Source: Aurantiacibacter aquimixticola
GTDB taxonomy: Bacteria > Pseudomonadota > Alphaproteobacteria > Sphingomonadales > Sphingomonadaceae
Length of the DNA: 64,000 bases
Direction of reading: 5' to 3'
NCBI RefSeq assembly: GCF_003605475.1
Contig: NZ_RAHX01000001.1
Span: 1,426,001 to 1,490,000, forward strand
Below the pieces are notes generated by a model. The model was not told the origin of the DNA. It was given only the letters and a program-made list of their open reading frames with translations, and searched no databases. Below, in pieces: positions 54,790-63,955 of this stretch. The translations under genes were made by a program, and so were the position numbers. Position 1 is the stretch's first letter; every line of letters starts with the position of its first letter.

Positions 54790-54819
54790 AAGAGGGGGAG
54801 TTTCGGCTCCTCCTCTTTT
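54790..54819 (+). terminator. Partial terminator or attenuator after the major pilin
   Basis: AAGAGGGGGAG pairs with CTCCTCCTCTT (one G-U) over a TTTCGG loop, followed by TT. It sits between pilin and chaperone and probably lets only part of the transcription pass. Confidence 0.65.
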
Positions 54820-54926
54820 GCCGTCCTAGGGGGGCGCACCAAAAATTTACCGAGAGTGATAACGCGATCTTCCGGTCGCAACGTCACGCTCTCGAGCATT
54901 ATGCAGAAGCAATTCGGAGGGGGCCG

Positions 54927-55712
54927 ATGTCGTTTTTCACGCGAATAGTTATTTTCTTGGCGCTTGTCGTAGCCATGCCGACAGAAGCCGAGGCTTCGCG
55001 CGTTTCGCCAATGATCGTCGAGCTCGAGCCTACCGGGCGCGGCTCCATCGCTCGCATCGATCTTGTCAATGATGGCCTGCGCGACATCCCGTACGAAGTG
55101 CAGATGATGCGCGGAACGATCACGCCAGAAGGCGAGCTTCAGCTCTCTCCGGCCGATGCCGAATTCATCGTCTTTCCTGCGCAGACGATCGTCGAAAGCA
55201 ACTCTCAGCAAGTGTTTCGCATCCAGTATGTGGGTGAAGAGGCGCTCGCCCGATCACAAGTATATTACATGTCGATCCGGCAGATCCCCGTGGACTTTGA
55301 ACAGAACGTCTCGCAGATCCAGATGGTTGTTAATTACAACGTCCTCGTGAATGTCGTGCCGGATGGCACGCGCGCTGAGCCGGCGATACGCAGTGCCTCG
55401 CTAGCTACACGTCAGATCCCAGGGCCGCGCGATCCCGATGATGCAGATGCCGATGCTCCGATGGTCGAGCAGCGCGGGATCGAAGTCGACCTCGGGAACG
55501 TCGGAAGCCGCTTCTTTCTGGCTGGCCTGTCGGACTGGTCCATTACAGGACGCACGACCGCCGGCGAGCCATTCGAGATGACGCTGGAAGGGGACGAAGC
55601 GTCCCGCCTGATCGGAGTCGGCGTCGTCGCACCGGATGCGAACAGGCTGTTCTTCATCCCGACAGACACTCCGCTTGATCCACAGAGCATCCGCGTCACT
55701 GTCGAGCCCTGA
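54927..55712 (+). CDS. Periplasmic pilus chaperone (PapD-like)
   Basis: A 261-residue chaperone with signal peptide ending MPTEAEA. It has two Ig-like domains: VSPMIVELEPTGRGSIARID as the first strands, and the conserved FRIQYVGEEALARSQVYYMSIRQIP segment with the subunit-anchoring region. It caps SCPU-type subunits in the periplasm and delivers them to the usher. The gene ends 3 bp before the usher start. Confidence 0.9.
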   Translation: MSFFTRIVIFLALVVAMPTEAEASRVSPMIVELEPTGRGSIARIDLVNDGLRDIPYEVQMMRGTITPEGELQLSPADAEFIVFPAQTIVESNSQQVFRIQYVGEEALARSQVYYMSIRQIPVDFEQNVSQIQMVVNYNVLVNVVPDGTRAEPAIRSASLATRQIPGPRDPDDADADAPMVEQRGIEVDLGNVGSRFFLAGLSDWSITGRTTAGEPFEMTLEGDEASRLIGVGVVAPDANRLFFIPTDTPLDPQSIRVTVEP

Positions 55713-55715
55713 TCG

Positions 55716-58268
55716 ATGACGGTGCGGGGGGGACAGATCCGTTCGCAGACCAGCAGGCTGGCACTCGCCGTGGCAGCGGTCTCCGCGATTGCGCCGCATA
55801 TTCTGGGCGATAGCGCCAAAGCTCAGAGCATTGGGTCGCCTGTGGCCGCATTTGCCATTCCTGTGCATGCGAGCGGGGCCACCGATCCTTCGGAGGCCGT
55901 CGGGGAGACTGGCCAATCGACCACCTTCACCGTGCCGCTGATCTACGGACAAAGAGCCCTCGGCGATGTCCTCGTCCGCGTCGGCCGATCAAACGATGTG
56001 GCGATCGAAACGGAGACTTTCCTGGCGGAAATGGCCCTGCTGCTGAATGATGCGGGGCTGGCGCGCTTACGATCGCTGACAGCGGGTTATGCATATTTCG
56101 AACCGGAACGGATCGCTTCTCTCGGTATCGATGTGCGCTTCGACCAGAGGCGAATCGCCCTCGTCGTCGGCACAATCCCTGGAGAATTGAGGCCCGTACA
56201 ATCGCTCGGGAGGGAAGGGCGAAGCTCCATCCGTCCGAACCTCCCGGTGCTCGAGCCAGAGCCTTTCAGTGCTTATCTCAATATCGCGCTCAATCAGGAC
56301 TACCAGAGCGATCTGGATTTTGCGGAGCCCGAAGTCTTTCTGACCGGGGCCACGCGTTTCAACGACTTCGTACTCGAATATGACGGCGCCTTCAGCGACC
56401 AGTTCGGCGAAGGCCATCGTTTTTACAGGCGCGGTTTGCGTGCCGTGTACGACAGGCCCGAAAAGCAGCAACGCTTTACCGCTGGCGACCTGCGCGCGGT
56501 GACCCTCCCAATATTGCGCACACCGTTCATCGGCGGCATCTCGGTTGAGAAAGGCCGACGCATATTCGATCCCTTTCTTCCCGTCGCAAGACTTGGCGGA
56601 CGAGAAATCTTTCTCGACAATCAATCGACGGTCGAAGTGCTTTTGAATGGTGACGTCTATCAGACGTTTCAGCTCGATCCCGGGCGGTACGATCTGTCGG
56701 ATTTGCCTGTTCAAACAGGTGCGAACGACATTCAATTGTTGATCCGCGATTCGGCCGGTCGGCGACAGGTCATCGATTACCAATTCTTTTACGAGCCCCT
56801 CGACCTGCCGGCGGGAGAAAGCGAATATTCGATTGCGGTAGGCGCGCTGGCTCGTCAGCTCACTTTCGAACCCGACTATTCCGATGAATTTGCGCTTTCC
56901 GCATTTTATCGCCGCGGGATGTCGGACAGTCTCGTTCTCGGGGGTGGGTTGCAGGCATCGGAAGATGTGCAAGTGGCAGCTGTGACGGCATCCTTCGTGC
57001 CGCAAATCATTCCCGGCTCATTCGACGTCGAAGCTGCCATCAGCAACGATGGCGAAGAAACCGGTACGGCACTGCGCGCCAACTATCGGTTTCGCTCCGG
57101 CAATTCCTTTGCCGACAGCAAGCAACTGACACTCAGCGTCGATTACGAAAGCGACGGCTATAGAACACTTTCCGACATAATCCCGATCCAGTTCGATCTG
57201 CTGACTTTAAGCGCCAATTATACGCACGGCATTGACGAGCGCACTTTTGTGAATGCCGGTGCGACCTACTCGAGGATCGGCGGCGATAGCGGCAGCCGCG
57301 AACGCACGACGGTCTTTGCGGATGTGGTCCACCGTCTGAACGATCGCGTTCGACTGACCGGCGGCGTCGAATATGGAAATAGCCCATTCCTGGATAGCGA
57401 TTTCGGCGTCCGCGTCGGAGTGGTGATGGATTTCGGCCGCAGCCACCGCGCGAATGTCGATTATCGAAGCAGGACGGAAACGCTCAGAGCGACGCTTTCT
57501 CGCGGTATCGAAGATGAAGTCGGCGCCTTCGGATACGATGTCGGATTTACCGATACCGATGGCCAGACCAGCGCCGATGCAAGTGTCAGCTATATCGGCA
57601 ATCGTTTCGATGCGCGTCTGTTTGCTGTTTCATCAGGCCGCAATTTCGGAGAAATAACCGAGCGGCAGACCGTGCGGATGCAGGTGGGAACCTCCTTGGC
57701 GTTTGCGGGCGGGACATTCGGCATCGGGCGCCCCATCAATGACGCATTCGCTGTGCTGTCACCGCATCCCTCGCTCGAGAATATCGAAGTGGTTTCCGGT
57801 CGCAGCCTGGCGGACAATCGCTACGATGCGCGAAGCGGCCTTCTTGGCGGCGCGGTGCAAGGCGACCTGGTGTCGTATTCCAGCCAGGGAATTCAGTTCG
57901 ACGCCGCCTCCGAAAAGATTGCGATAGATATCGGCGACGGCGTCGCGCAGGTAGAGCCGCCGTACCGCGCAGGCTATGCCGTGACTGTCGGTTCACCATA
58001 TTTTGCGGTGGCAACCGGATTTCTTAGGGCCGGAGAGGAGCCGGTGGCGCTCGGGGTAGGAACGATAACATCGCCGGACGATCCGGAATTTGCGCCGAAG
58101 GCGTTTTTCACAAATTCGGCGGGACGGTTCGCAATAATCGGTCTTGCCCCTGGGGAGGACTACCTCATCACGCTGCAGGATGGGCGGCAATTCGCCATTT
58201 CCATGCCGGATGACACTCTCGAACTTTATCGTATGGGCGATATTTACGTGCCTGCGGAGGAGGAATAA
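55716..58268 (+). CDS. Outer-membrane fimbrial usher
   Basis: An 850-residue usher. It has an N-terminal periplasmic domain (VPLIYGQRALGDVLVRVG), a 24-strand barrel interrupted by a plug (YDLSDLPVQTGANDIQLLIR), and C-terminal domains (APKAFFTNSAGRFAIIGLAPGEDY). It secretes and polymerises pilin subunits. It belongs to the archaic chaperone-usher group together with the SCPU pilin. The neighbouring genes are 3 bp apart on both sides. Confidence 0.92.
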   Translation: MTVRGGQIRSQTSRLALAVAAVSAIAPHILGDSAKAQSIGSPVAAFAIPVHASGATDPSEAVGETGQSTTFTVPLIYGQRALGDVLVRVGRSNDVAIETETFLAEMALLLNDAGLARLRSLTAGYAYFEPERIASLGIDVRFDQRRIALVVGTIPGELRPVQSLGREGRSSIRPNLPVLEPEPFSAYLNIALNQDYQSDLDFAEPEVFLTGATRFNDFVLEYDGAFSDQFGEGHRFYRRGLRAVYDRPEKQQRFTAGDLRAVTLPILRTPFIGGISVEKGRRIFDPFLPVARLGGREIFLDNQSTVEVLLNGDVYQTFQLDPGRYDLSDLPVQTGANDIQLLIRDSAGRRQVIDYQFFYEPLDLPAGESEYSIAVGALARQLTFEPDYSDEFALSAFYRRGMSDSLVLGGGLQASEDVQVAAVTASFVPQIIPGSFDVEAAISNDGEETGTALRANYRFRSGNSFADSKQLTLSVDYESDGYRTLSDIIPIQFDLLTLSANYTHGIDERTFVNAGATYSRIGGDSGSRERTTVFADVVHRLNDRVRLTGGVEYGNSPFLDSDFGVRVGVVMDFGRSHRANVDYRSRTETLRATLSRGIEDEVGAFGYDVGFTDTDGQTSADASVSYIGNRFDARLFAVSSGRNFGEITERQTVRMQVGTSLAFAGGTFGIGRPINDAFAVLSPHPSLENIEVVSGRSLADNRYDARSGLLGGAVQGDLVSYSSQGIQFDAASEKIAIDIGDGVAQVEPPYRAGYAVTVGSPYFAVATGFLRAGEEPVALGVGTITSPDDPEFAPKAFFTNSAGRFAIIGLAPGEDYLITLQDGRQFAISMPDDTLELYRMGDIYVPAEEE

Positions 58269-58271
58269 ATC

Positions 58272-59162
58272 ATGCGCATCGGCATATTTGCGTCAGCAAT
58301 TTTTCTTCTCACGGCATCGGTCGCACACCCCGCCTCCGCACAAGATTGCTCCCCGGAATTCACACAATCATCCCAAACCGTATCGATTACTGCGAGCGAG
58401 ATCGGGACTGACCAAGTTCTGCGCGAAACCTTCGGCATCCGGGTTCGAAATCAGGGAAACGGGCAGTGTAGCGCCAGCTTGCGTTTTTCTTGGCAGACGA
58501 CACCAACCGGCCCTCACGGCGTCTCCTATGCCTTGGTCAGCGCGTCACAGACAGTCGATATCCTTCCAGCGGACATAGGCGCTCCGTCAACCGCCAGCGA
58601 CGTTTTCGTGGCCGGTATACCGAGCGGAAGCGGCAATGGGCGAAACGTGCCGCTTGCTGTTCAAGTGCCGCTCAGTTGGGGCATCGGAAGTGGTCTGACG
58701 AGCAGCTCGATCCTCGTGCAACTCATCAGCCCCGATGGTCAGGTCGTGGACCAGTTGAATCTCGCGATCGACATCAATGTGCTGCCTTCCGTAGCCTTGC
58801 GTATCGTCGGGGCGACCGGCCAAGGCCGCGTGGCAAGGGTCGACCTTGGAGCGATCGAGAATGATCGCATCAATCGATCGCAGCCGCTTGGTGTTAGGGT
58901 GTGGAGCACGTCGCCCTATCAAGTGACCTATCGCTCCGCCAACCGAGGCGCGCTCGTTCAAGCCGATTTGCCCGATCGCATAGAATACGAACTGCGTGCT
59001 GCAGGTGCTGTCGTCGATCTTACCGGCAATCGCCCATCAACCGTGGGCCAGCGCACATCATCCCTGGGCGACCTGCATTCACTCGAAGTGGTCGTCCCGC
59101 CTTTCGAGGCGCAAGCGGGAAAGTATGGCGACCGGGTAACTATCACAGTCACTGCTAGCTAG
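58272..59162 (+). CDS. Two-domain SCPU-type tip adhesin
   Basis: A 296-residue secreted protein with signal peptide ending PASAQD. Two successive beta-domains follow: an N-terminal putative binding domain (CSPEFTQSSQTVSITASEIG) and a C-terminal SCPU-like pilin domain (SVALRIVGATGQGRVARVDL to YGDRVTITVTAS). Last gene of the pilus operon, as is usual for the tip adhesin of Csu-type systems. The ligand is unknown. Confidence 0.82.
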   Translation: MRIGIFASAIFLLTASVAHPASAQDCSPEFTQSSQTVSITASEIGTDQVLRETFGIRVRNQGNGQCSASLRFSWQTTPTGPHGVSYALVSASQTVDILPADIGAPSTASDVFVAGIPSGSGNGRNVPLAVQVPLSWGIGSGLTSSSILVQLISPDGQVVDQLNLAIDINVLPSVALRIVGATGQGRVARVDLGAIENDRINRSQPLGVRVWSTSPYQVTYRSANRGALVQADLPDRIEYELRAAGAVVDLTGNRPSTVGQRTSSLGDLHSLEVVVPPFEAQAGKYGDRVTITVTAS

Positions 59163-59172
59163 AGAATTCGCT

Positions 59173-59625
59173 TCAAATCGCAGTAAGGGCAAAACTCACG
59201 GTGAGCTGCTTTTGAAGGCGCTCACTTTGTATGGCGACCGGTATGGCGCCATGTCGTGCACCGCCCCGAAACTGAATTGGCGAAATGCCGTCGGGTGAAA
59301 GCTCCGACGTCGCTCCATCATAAATGACGCGAACCCGCTCATCGTCGGCGAGCGCCCGGTGATTTGCAAGTACGTGAAAGCCCCGGTTGCTATTACAGCT
59401 CTCAAAGACTGCACCGCGAGCAATATTCGCATCATCTCCCACAGAGAGAGTGGTGCTCTCAAGACCGCATTGGACCTTAACGCGCGCAGAAAGATTCACG
59501 TTTCCACCCGACTGATCCGAAGCAAATGCCGGCGTGCTGGCCGCGCTCAACCCGCACAGAAAAGTGAGCGCGGTGACAGCGCAAACGGGAAATTTTTTCG
59601 ATCCAGTAAGGTCAGTAATACGCAT
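59173..59625 (-). CDS. Secreted SCPU-like protein convergent to the pilus operon
   Basis: A 150-residue protein with a signal peptide ending STPAFASD and a domain similar to SCPU pilins (SARVKVQCGLESTTLSV, FESCNSNRGFHVLANHRALA). It is transcribed toward the adhesin gene with 10 bp between stops. It may be an alternative or minor pilin. Its start ATG 59625 follows an AGGAG site that lies in the loop of a hairpin (59626-59649). Confidence 0.72.
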   Translation of the reverse strand: MRITDLTGSKKFPVCAVTALTFLCGLSAASTPAFASDQSGGNVNLSARVKVQCGLESTTLSVGDDANIARGAVFESCNSNRGFHVLANHRALADDERVRVIYDGATSELSPDGISPIQFRGGARHGAIPVAIQSERLQKQLTVSFALTAI

Positions 59626-59649
59626 CGGAGGCTCCTTTTTTCGCCTCCG
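59626..59649 (-). promoter_or_regulatory. 5'UTR hairpin holding the ribosome binding site
   Basis: On the minus strand CGGAGGC and GCCTCCG form a 7-bp stem with the loop GAAAAAAGGA. The AGGAG Shine-Dalgarno straddles loop and stem, and the start ATG follows the stem directly, so the fold could gate translation. Confidence 0.6.
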
Positions 59650-59911
59650 GAATGCCTTATCTTGCTTAACTTTATCGAAGCCGACTTGGTTAACACGCTC
59701 CGATAAAAACGTCGATGCCTGCCGAACTCGGCTTGGCGTCGCCCCTACAAACACGCCCGGATGCTCATCCAAAACAGCCTTCTGTGGACAAGAAGATCGC
59801 AAAAATATTGAAGGTTCGGCGATGATCTTCGACGACTTCGCCCTAAGCTTGGTCCCGGACGGCTTCGCCTGATCCGGAAATGAAGACTGGGCGGCTGCTA
59901 TTTCCGCCGCC

Positions 59912-60535
59912 CTACTTCATCGCAAAAACGTCTCCTGCAAGGCGTGTAATATCGGAAGCCGAATGGCTGACGAGCAGGATCGGTAATCCGATCTCGTCGC
60001 GAATGCGCTCTATCAGGTGATATAGCGCATTGGCCCTATCGGCATCGAGCGACGCGAGCGGTTCGTCGAGCAACAGATATTTCGGCCCGCTCAGCAGAGC
60101 TCGGGCGATAGCCACGCGCTTCGTTTCGCCGCCGGATAGAGTGGCCGGCCAGCGATTGAGCAAATCGCCTATCTCTAGAATCTCGATAATGTCGGAGCGG
60201 CTGATGACGCTGGCTCCTTTCTCGGCAAGCCTCTCCGCAAAAGCGAGATTTCCAGCCACGCGCCGATGCGGGAAAAGCCGGGCATCCTGAAAGACATACC
60301 CCACGCCTCTCCGCTCGGGCGCGACATGAAGGTCGGTGGCGCTGTTGAACAGGGTCTCTCCGCTAACGGCGATGCGGCCTTGCTCGGGTCGCAGGAGGCC
60401 AGCGATGGCGTTGAGCGCGCTCGTCTTTCCCACGCCCGAAGGCCCTATCAGCACCGCTACGCTAGCTGTCGAGCTAATGACGCAGCGCATCGGATGCTCG
60501 CCCGGCCGAAGCGTCACGTCGATTTCAAAGGACAT
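59912..60535 (-). CDS. modC: Molybdate ABC transporter ATP-binding protein (short)
   Basis: A 207-residue ABC ATPase with Walker A GPSGVGKTS, signature LSGGETKR and Walker B LLLDEPLASLD. It powers molybdate uptake with ModB and ModA. It lacks the C-terminal molybdate-binding (MOP/TOBE) domain of typical ModC (about 350 residues), which usually gives substrate feedback. The ATG at 60535 overlaps modB by 11 bp. Confidence 0.88.
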   Translation of the reverse strand: MSFEIDVTLRPGEHPMRCVISSTASVAVLIGPSGVGKTSALNAIAGLLRPEQGRIAVSGETLFNSATDLHVAPERRGVGYVFQDARLFPHRRVAGNLAFAERLAEKGASVISRSDIIEILEIGDLLNRWPATLSGGETKRVAIARALLSGPKYLLLDEPLASLDADRANALYHLIERIRDEIGLPILLVSHSASDITRLAGDVFAMK

Positions 60536-61220
60536 GCGCGCGATTCCCCTGCGAACGCCGCACCAGCCATTCCGAAACGAGCAGCGCGCTGAGCGAGAGA
60601 ACGATGGACATGCCTGCCAGCCTGGCGACGGCAGCTTCTCCGCCCGGCATCTGCAAGCCGGTATAGATCGCCAGTGGCAAGGTGCGTGTTTCGCCAGGGA
60701 TATTGGCGGCAAAGGTAATCGTCGCGCCAAATTCTCCCAGCGAACGGGCAAAGCCCAGCATCGCCCCCGCGGCGATGCCCGGCATACTGAGCGGCAAGGT
60801 AACGGACAGAAATGCGCGCCACCGCGACGCGCCGAGCGTCCGCGCGGCGTCGACGAACCTGCGGTCCACCGCCTCGATCGAAAGGCGCATCGCCCTCACC
60901 ATCAGCGGCAAAGCCATGACGGCCGCCGCCACTGCAGCGCCGGTCCAGTTGAAGACGAGGGTGATGCCGAGCGCCTCATCCAGCCACGCGCCGACGAGTC
61001 CGTTACGCCCGAGAAGCACCAGCAGGAGCCAGCCAGTGACGACGGGGGGCAGGACGAGCGGAAGATGGATCGCGGCATCGAGCAGCATGCGTCCGGGAAA
61101 GCGGCGCCGCGCGATGAGCCATGCCAGCGCGTATGCCACCGGCATCGTGACGATCATCGCAACGACGCTTACTTTCAGGGAAAGCGCGACCACCTGCCAT
61201 TCGGCGGGCGACAGCATCAC
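60525..61220 (-). CDS. modB: Molybdate ABC transporter permease
   Basis: A 231-residue permease with five to six helices. The EAA-loop region RTLGASRWRAFLSVTLPLSMPG and the FARSLGEFGATITFAANIPGE segment are diagnostic for ModB/tungstate permeases. Overlaps modA upstream (ATGA) and modC downstream. Confidence 0.94.
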   Translation of the reverse strand: MMLSPAEWQVVALSLKVSVVAMIVTMPVAYALAWLIARRRFPGRMLLDAAIHLPLVLPPVVTGWLLLVLLGRNGLVGAWLDEALGITLVFNWTGAAVAAAVMALPLMVRAMRLSIEAVDRRFVDAARTLGASRWRAFLSVTLPLSMPGIAAGAMLGFARSLGEFGATITFAANIPGETRTLPLAIYTGLQMPGGEAAVARLAGMSIVLSLSALLVSEWLVRRSQGNRAHVL

Positions 61221-61990
61221 GAAGGCTGCTCGTAAGGCGTGAAACCGTGCCGCGCGAAGATGTCCATGGCTTCCATGCTATGCAGGAAAGCCAGAAAATC
61301 TGCCGCATCGGGATGCGTCGCTCCGGCAAGCCGGGCGGCTGGATATTCGATCTGCGGCGTGTCGCGGACATCGAAGATGGCAAGCTCCGCCACGCTGCGC
61401 GATGCTTGCGCGTCGGTTGCGTATACGATGCCGAACTCCGCTTCACCGGCCTCCACCAGCATGAGTGCGGCGCGCACATTTTCGGTCGGGATAATTCGCT
61501 CACCCATTACGGACCAGAGGCCCATCCGCTCCAGCGCCGCGCGCGCATAGCGACCGGCCGGCACGCTCTCGGGATCGGCCATCGCCAACCGCCAATCGTC
61601 GGTGCGCGTGAGGCGGTCCGCAATCGAGAGCGAAGGATCGTCCTGGCGCGGGGCGATAAGCGCGAGACGATTTCCCGCGATGACGCGGTGTGGTGCAGGA
61701 TCGATCAGGCTCCGCTCCTCCAGCCATGACATCCACTCACGATCTGCGGTGATGATCAGATCTGCAGGCGCGCCCTCATCGACCTGCCGGACCAGGCTTG
61801 GCGTTCCCGCAAAAGAAAGGATCGGGTCGGGTCGCCCCGTGCGCTGCCATGCATCCGCAATGTCTTTCAGAGCGTTCTGCATGCTTGACGGTGCCAGCAC
61901 GACCGGCCCCTCGGCGCGGTCAGCATCACAGGCCGACAGAACCAGCGCTGACAGCAGACAAGCAATGACGCGGAGAAGTCGGCCCCTCAT
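61217..61990 (-). CDS. modA: Molybdate-binding periplasmic protein
   Basis: A 257-residue periplasmic binding protein whose signal peptide contains a possible lipobox (LVLSACDA), so it may be a lipoprotein. Ligand-site segments are VLAPSSMQNALKDI, SFAGTPSLVRQVDEGAPADL and EFGIVYATDAQA, as in ModA. First gene of modABC. The cofactor it supports fits the orphan Mo-hydroxylase small subunit at 38514, among others. Confidence 0.93.
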   Translation of the reverse strand: MRGRLLRVIACLLSALVLSACDADRAEGPVVLAPSSMQNALKDIADAWQRTGRPDPILSFAGTPSLVRQVDEGAPADLIITADREWMSWLEERSLIDPAPHRVIAGNRLALIAPRQDDPSLSIADRLTRTDDWRLAMADPESVPAGRYARAALERMGLWSVMGERIIPTENVRAALMLVEAGEAEFGIVYATDAQASRSVAELAIFDVRDTPQIEYPAARLAGATHPDAADFLAFLHSMEAMDIFARHGFTPYEQPS

Positions 61991-62039
61991 CGCTTAATTT
62001 CCTATCCTCCGCCCCGGAATACGTCCAGCGCGGCGGAGC

Positions 62040-63743
62040 TCAGGCTTTCTCGTTTTCCAGCGGAGCGCCTCCAGGCCGGTTGGCGCGAATCATGAACTCC
62101 TTCGCACGGCGGACCGGCACGAGCAGGGCGCAGCGCACGCCCTCGGGGTCGAAATCCAGTTCGACTGGGTGACGCAATTCGTGGGCGACGATCCTCTCGA
62201 TGAGGTCCATGCCAAAGCCGCGCGATCGCTCCTGCTTCACTGGCGGGCCTCCGCTCTCCCGCCATTCGACCCGCACCAGATCTTCGGCCACCAGCCGCCA
62301 TTCCACATCCACCACGCCGCCGGACTTGCTGAGCGCGCCGTATTTCGCCGCATTCGTCGCCAATTCGTGCACGGCGAGGCCGAGAGACAGCGCATCGTTC
62401 GGCGCAAGCTCGACATCGGGGCCTTTCATATGGACTTGTCGATCCTCCCCCTGAGCGTAGGGCAGCAATTCCGCGTCGATAACGGAGCGTACCGGCGTAC
62501 TGCCCCAATCCGATTGCGTGAGGAGATCGTGCGTGGCCGACAGCGCGCGGATGCGACCATCGAGACCGTCGGCAAATTCCTGCAGATCGTCCGCGCGCCG
62601 ACGGGTCAACGCAATGATCGACAACACATTGGCAAGCGTGTTCTTCACGCGGTGATTGAGTTCCCGCGTCAGCGAATTGCGGATCGACGCCTGTTCTTCG
62701 AACCAGGCCAGGGACGCTTCGTCCTCCTGCGCCTGCTGCGTCAGCATGCGAACAAGCAGCATCAGTAGCGCACCGACAAGCAGCCCGAAGATCAGCGTGG
62801 CCATCGAAAGTCCGGACAGCCCTCCCTGCCCGCGCTCGAAGACGACCAATTGCCAGGGATTGTTCGCGATGGTGACCGTCATCGCCGCCTCGCGCGTATC
62901 GTCGGGCTGCTCTGCCTCGTCTTCGAAATTGCTGGCGAGCAGATTTTCCGTCTCGCGGTCGCCATCGTAGAGACGCACGCCGTAAGCGCCGGCATCTTCC
63001 AGCTCCAGCGCGCTCTGAAGGAAGTCGCGCGCATTGAAGGGACTGTAAATGAAGCCCTTCAGGCTGCGCCCGCCCTCGCTCGCTTCGAAAACCGGCATGA
63101 AGACGACGAAGCCGGGTGACTGCCCATCGCCTTCCTGCTGCAAAACGATCTTGTCGGTTGCCGTCGGCCGGGCCGTGCGCTCGGCTTCTTCCATTGCGGC
63201 GCGGCGCACGGGCTCCGAATACATATCGAAGCCCAGCGCCCGGCGATTTCGTTCCGTATCGGGTTGCAGATAGGTCACCGGAATCGCAAAGGGCTGCTCG
63301 GCCGACAATGGCGGATACAGCTCATTGCGTGTCCCCGGATCACCAGCCCTGGCATCGAAGGCGGCAATCTCGGAGGGGACTACAACTTGCGCCCAACCGA
63401 TACCCTCGGCACCGCGATAATCGGCGTCGAGCCGTAGTTCCGAAACGAAGCGCCGGAAATCGTCGGGCGGAATATCGTCCATCGTCGATAGCAGCGCTGC
63501 ACCTGCGCGCAGATAAGCACTGCTGGCATTGGCGCGACGTTCCAGCGCGGAGGCGATGGCGGTGGCGCGGGCATTCAGCTGCGCCCTGTCGCGCTCGGCT
63601 TCGCCATTTTCGATGGCGAAGATACTGAGCACGGTTATGGCGGCAATCAGAATGAAGATGCCGATGGGCAGGCCACGCGGGTAGCGCAGAAGCCATCGCT
63701 TCGTCCTGCTTCGCCCACTCGTTTTCTGCTCTTGCAAAACCAT
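62040..63743 (-). CDS. CHASE-domain HWE histidine kinase
   Basis: A 567-residue membrane sensor kinase. TM1 is at about 27-44, a periplasmic CHASE domain at about 75-300 (GAEGIGWAQVV, GFDMYSEPVRRAA), TM2 at 313-334, and then an HWE/HisKA2 kinase with phospho-His H364 in ELNHRVKNTLANVLS, N box HELATNAAKYG and the WRESGGP motif. HWE kinases of this kind feed PhyR in the general stress response. It has a sigma-EcfG-like promoter shared back-to-back with the next gene. Confidence 0.9.
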   Translation of the reverse strand: MVLQEQKTSGRSRTKRWLLRYPRGLPIGIFILIAAITVLSIFAIENGEAERDRAQLNARATAIASALERRANASSAYLRAGAALLSTMDDIPPDDFRRFVSELRLDADYRGAEGIGWAQVVVPSEIAAFDARAGDPGTRNELYPPLSAEQPFAIPVTYLQPDTERNRRALGFDMYSEPVRRAAMEEAERTARPTATDKIVLQQEGDGQSPGFVVFMPVFEASEGGRSLKGFIYSPFNARDFLQSALELEDAGAYGVRLYDGDRETENLLASNFEDEAEQPDDTREAAMTVTIANNPWQLVVFERGQGGLSGLSMATLIFGLLVGALLMLLVRMLTQQAQEDEASLAWFEEQASIRNSLTRELNHRVKNTLANVLSIIALTRRRADDLQEFADGLDGRIRALSATHDLLTQSDWGSTPVRSVIDAELLPYAQGEDRQVHMKGPDVELAPNDALSLGLAVHELATNAAKYGALSKSGGVVDVEWRLVAEDLVRVEWRESGGPPVKQERSRGFGMDLIERIVAHELRHPVELDFDPEGVRCALLVPVRRAKEFMIRANRPGGAPLENEKA

Positions 63744-63839
63744 TCCTCAAGCGATGCAGGAAACTGTTATCGAAAACAGCTTCTTGCGTACCGAACCGCC
63801 CTGTTCTGCGCCGATCCGCGCGTTAAACCATTCATCCGG

Positions 63840-63864
63840 GGAACCGGAGCGGGCGCATTTCGTT
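63840..63864 (+). promoter_or_regulatory. Sigma-EcfG promoter reading right (toward the candidate nepR)
   Basis: GGAAC (63840-63844), 16-nt spacer, CGTT (63861-63864) on the plus strand. It overlaps a leftward promoter in the same 27 bp. Confidence 0.72.
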
Positions 63865-63866
63865 CC
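63842..63866 (-). promoter_or_regulatory. Overlapping leftward sigma-EcfG-like promoter for the kinase gene
   Basis: On the minus strand GGAAC (63866-63862), 16-nt spacer, GGTT (63845-63842). The -10 differs from CGTT at one base. Each -35 element overlaps the -10 of the opposite promoter. Confidence 0.55.
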
Positions 63867-63955
63867 GAACCCACGCAATAACGCGAATTGTTACAGTGAT
63901 TGAACCGCCTCTTCGGATCGCACGGCGACAATCCCGACGGGAAACGACTTGATTG

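Noticed and set aside
61991-62039. Molybdenum cofactor riboswitch before modA
   Set aside because: Only 49 bp separate modA from the kinase gene, too short for that riboswitch.
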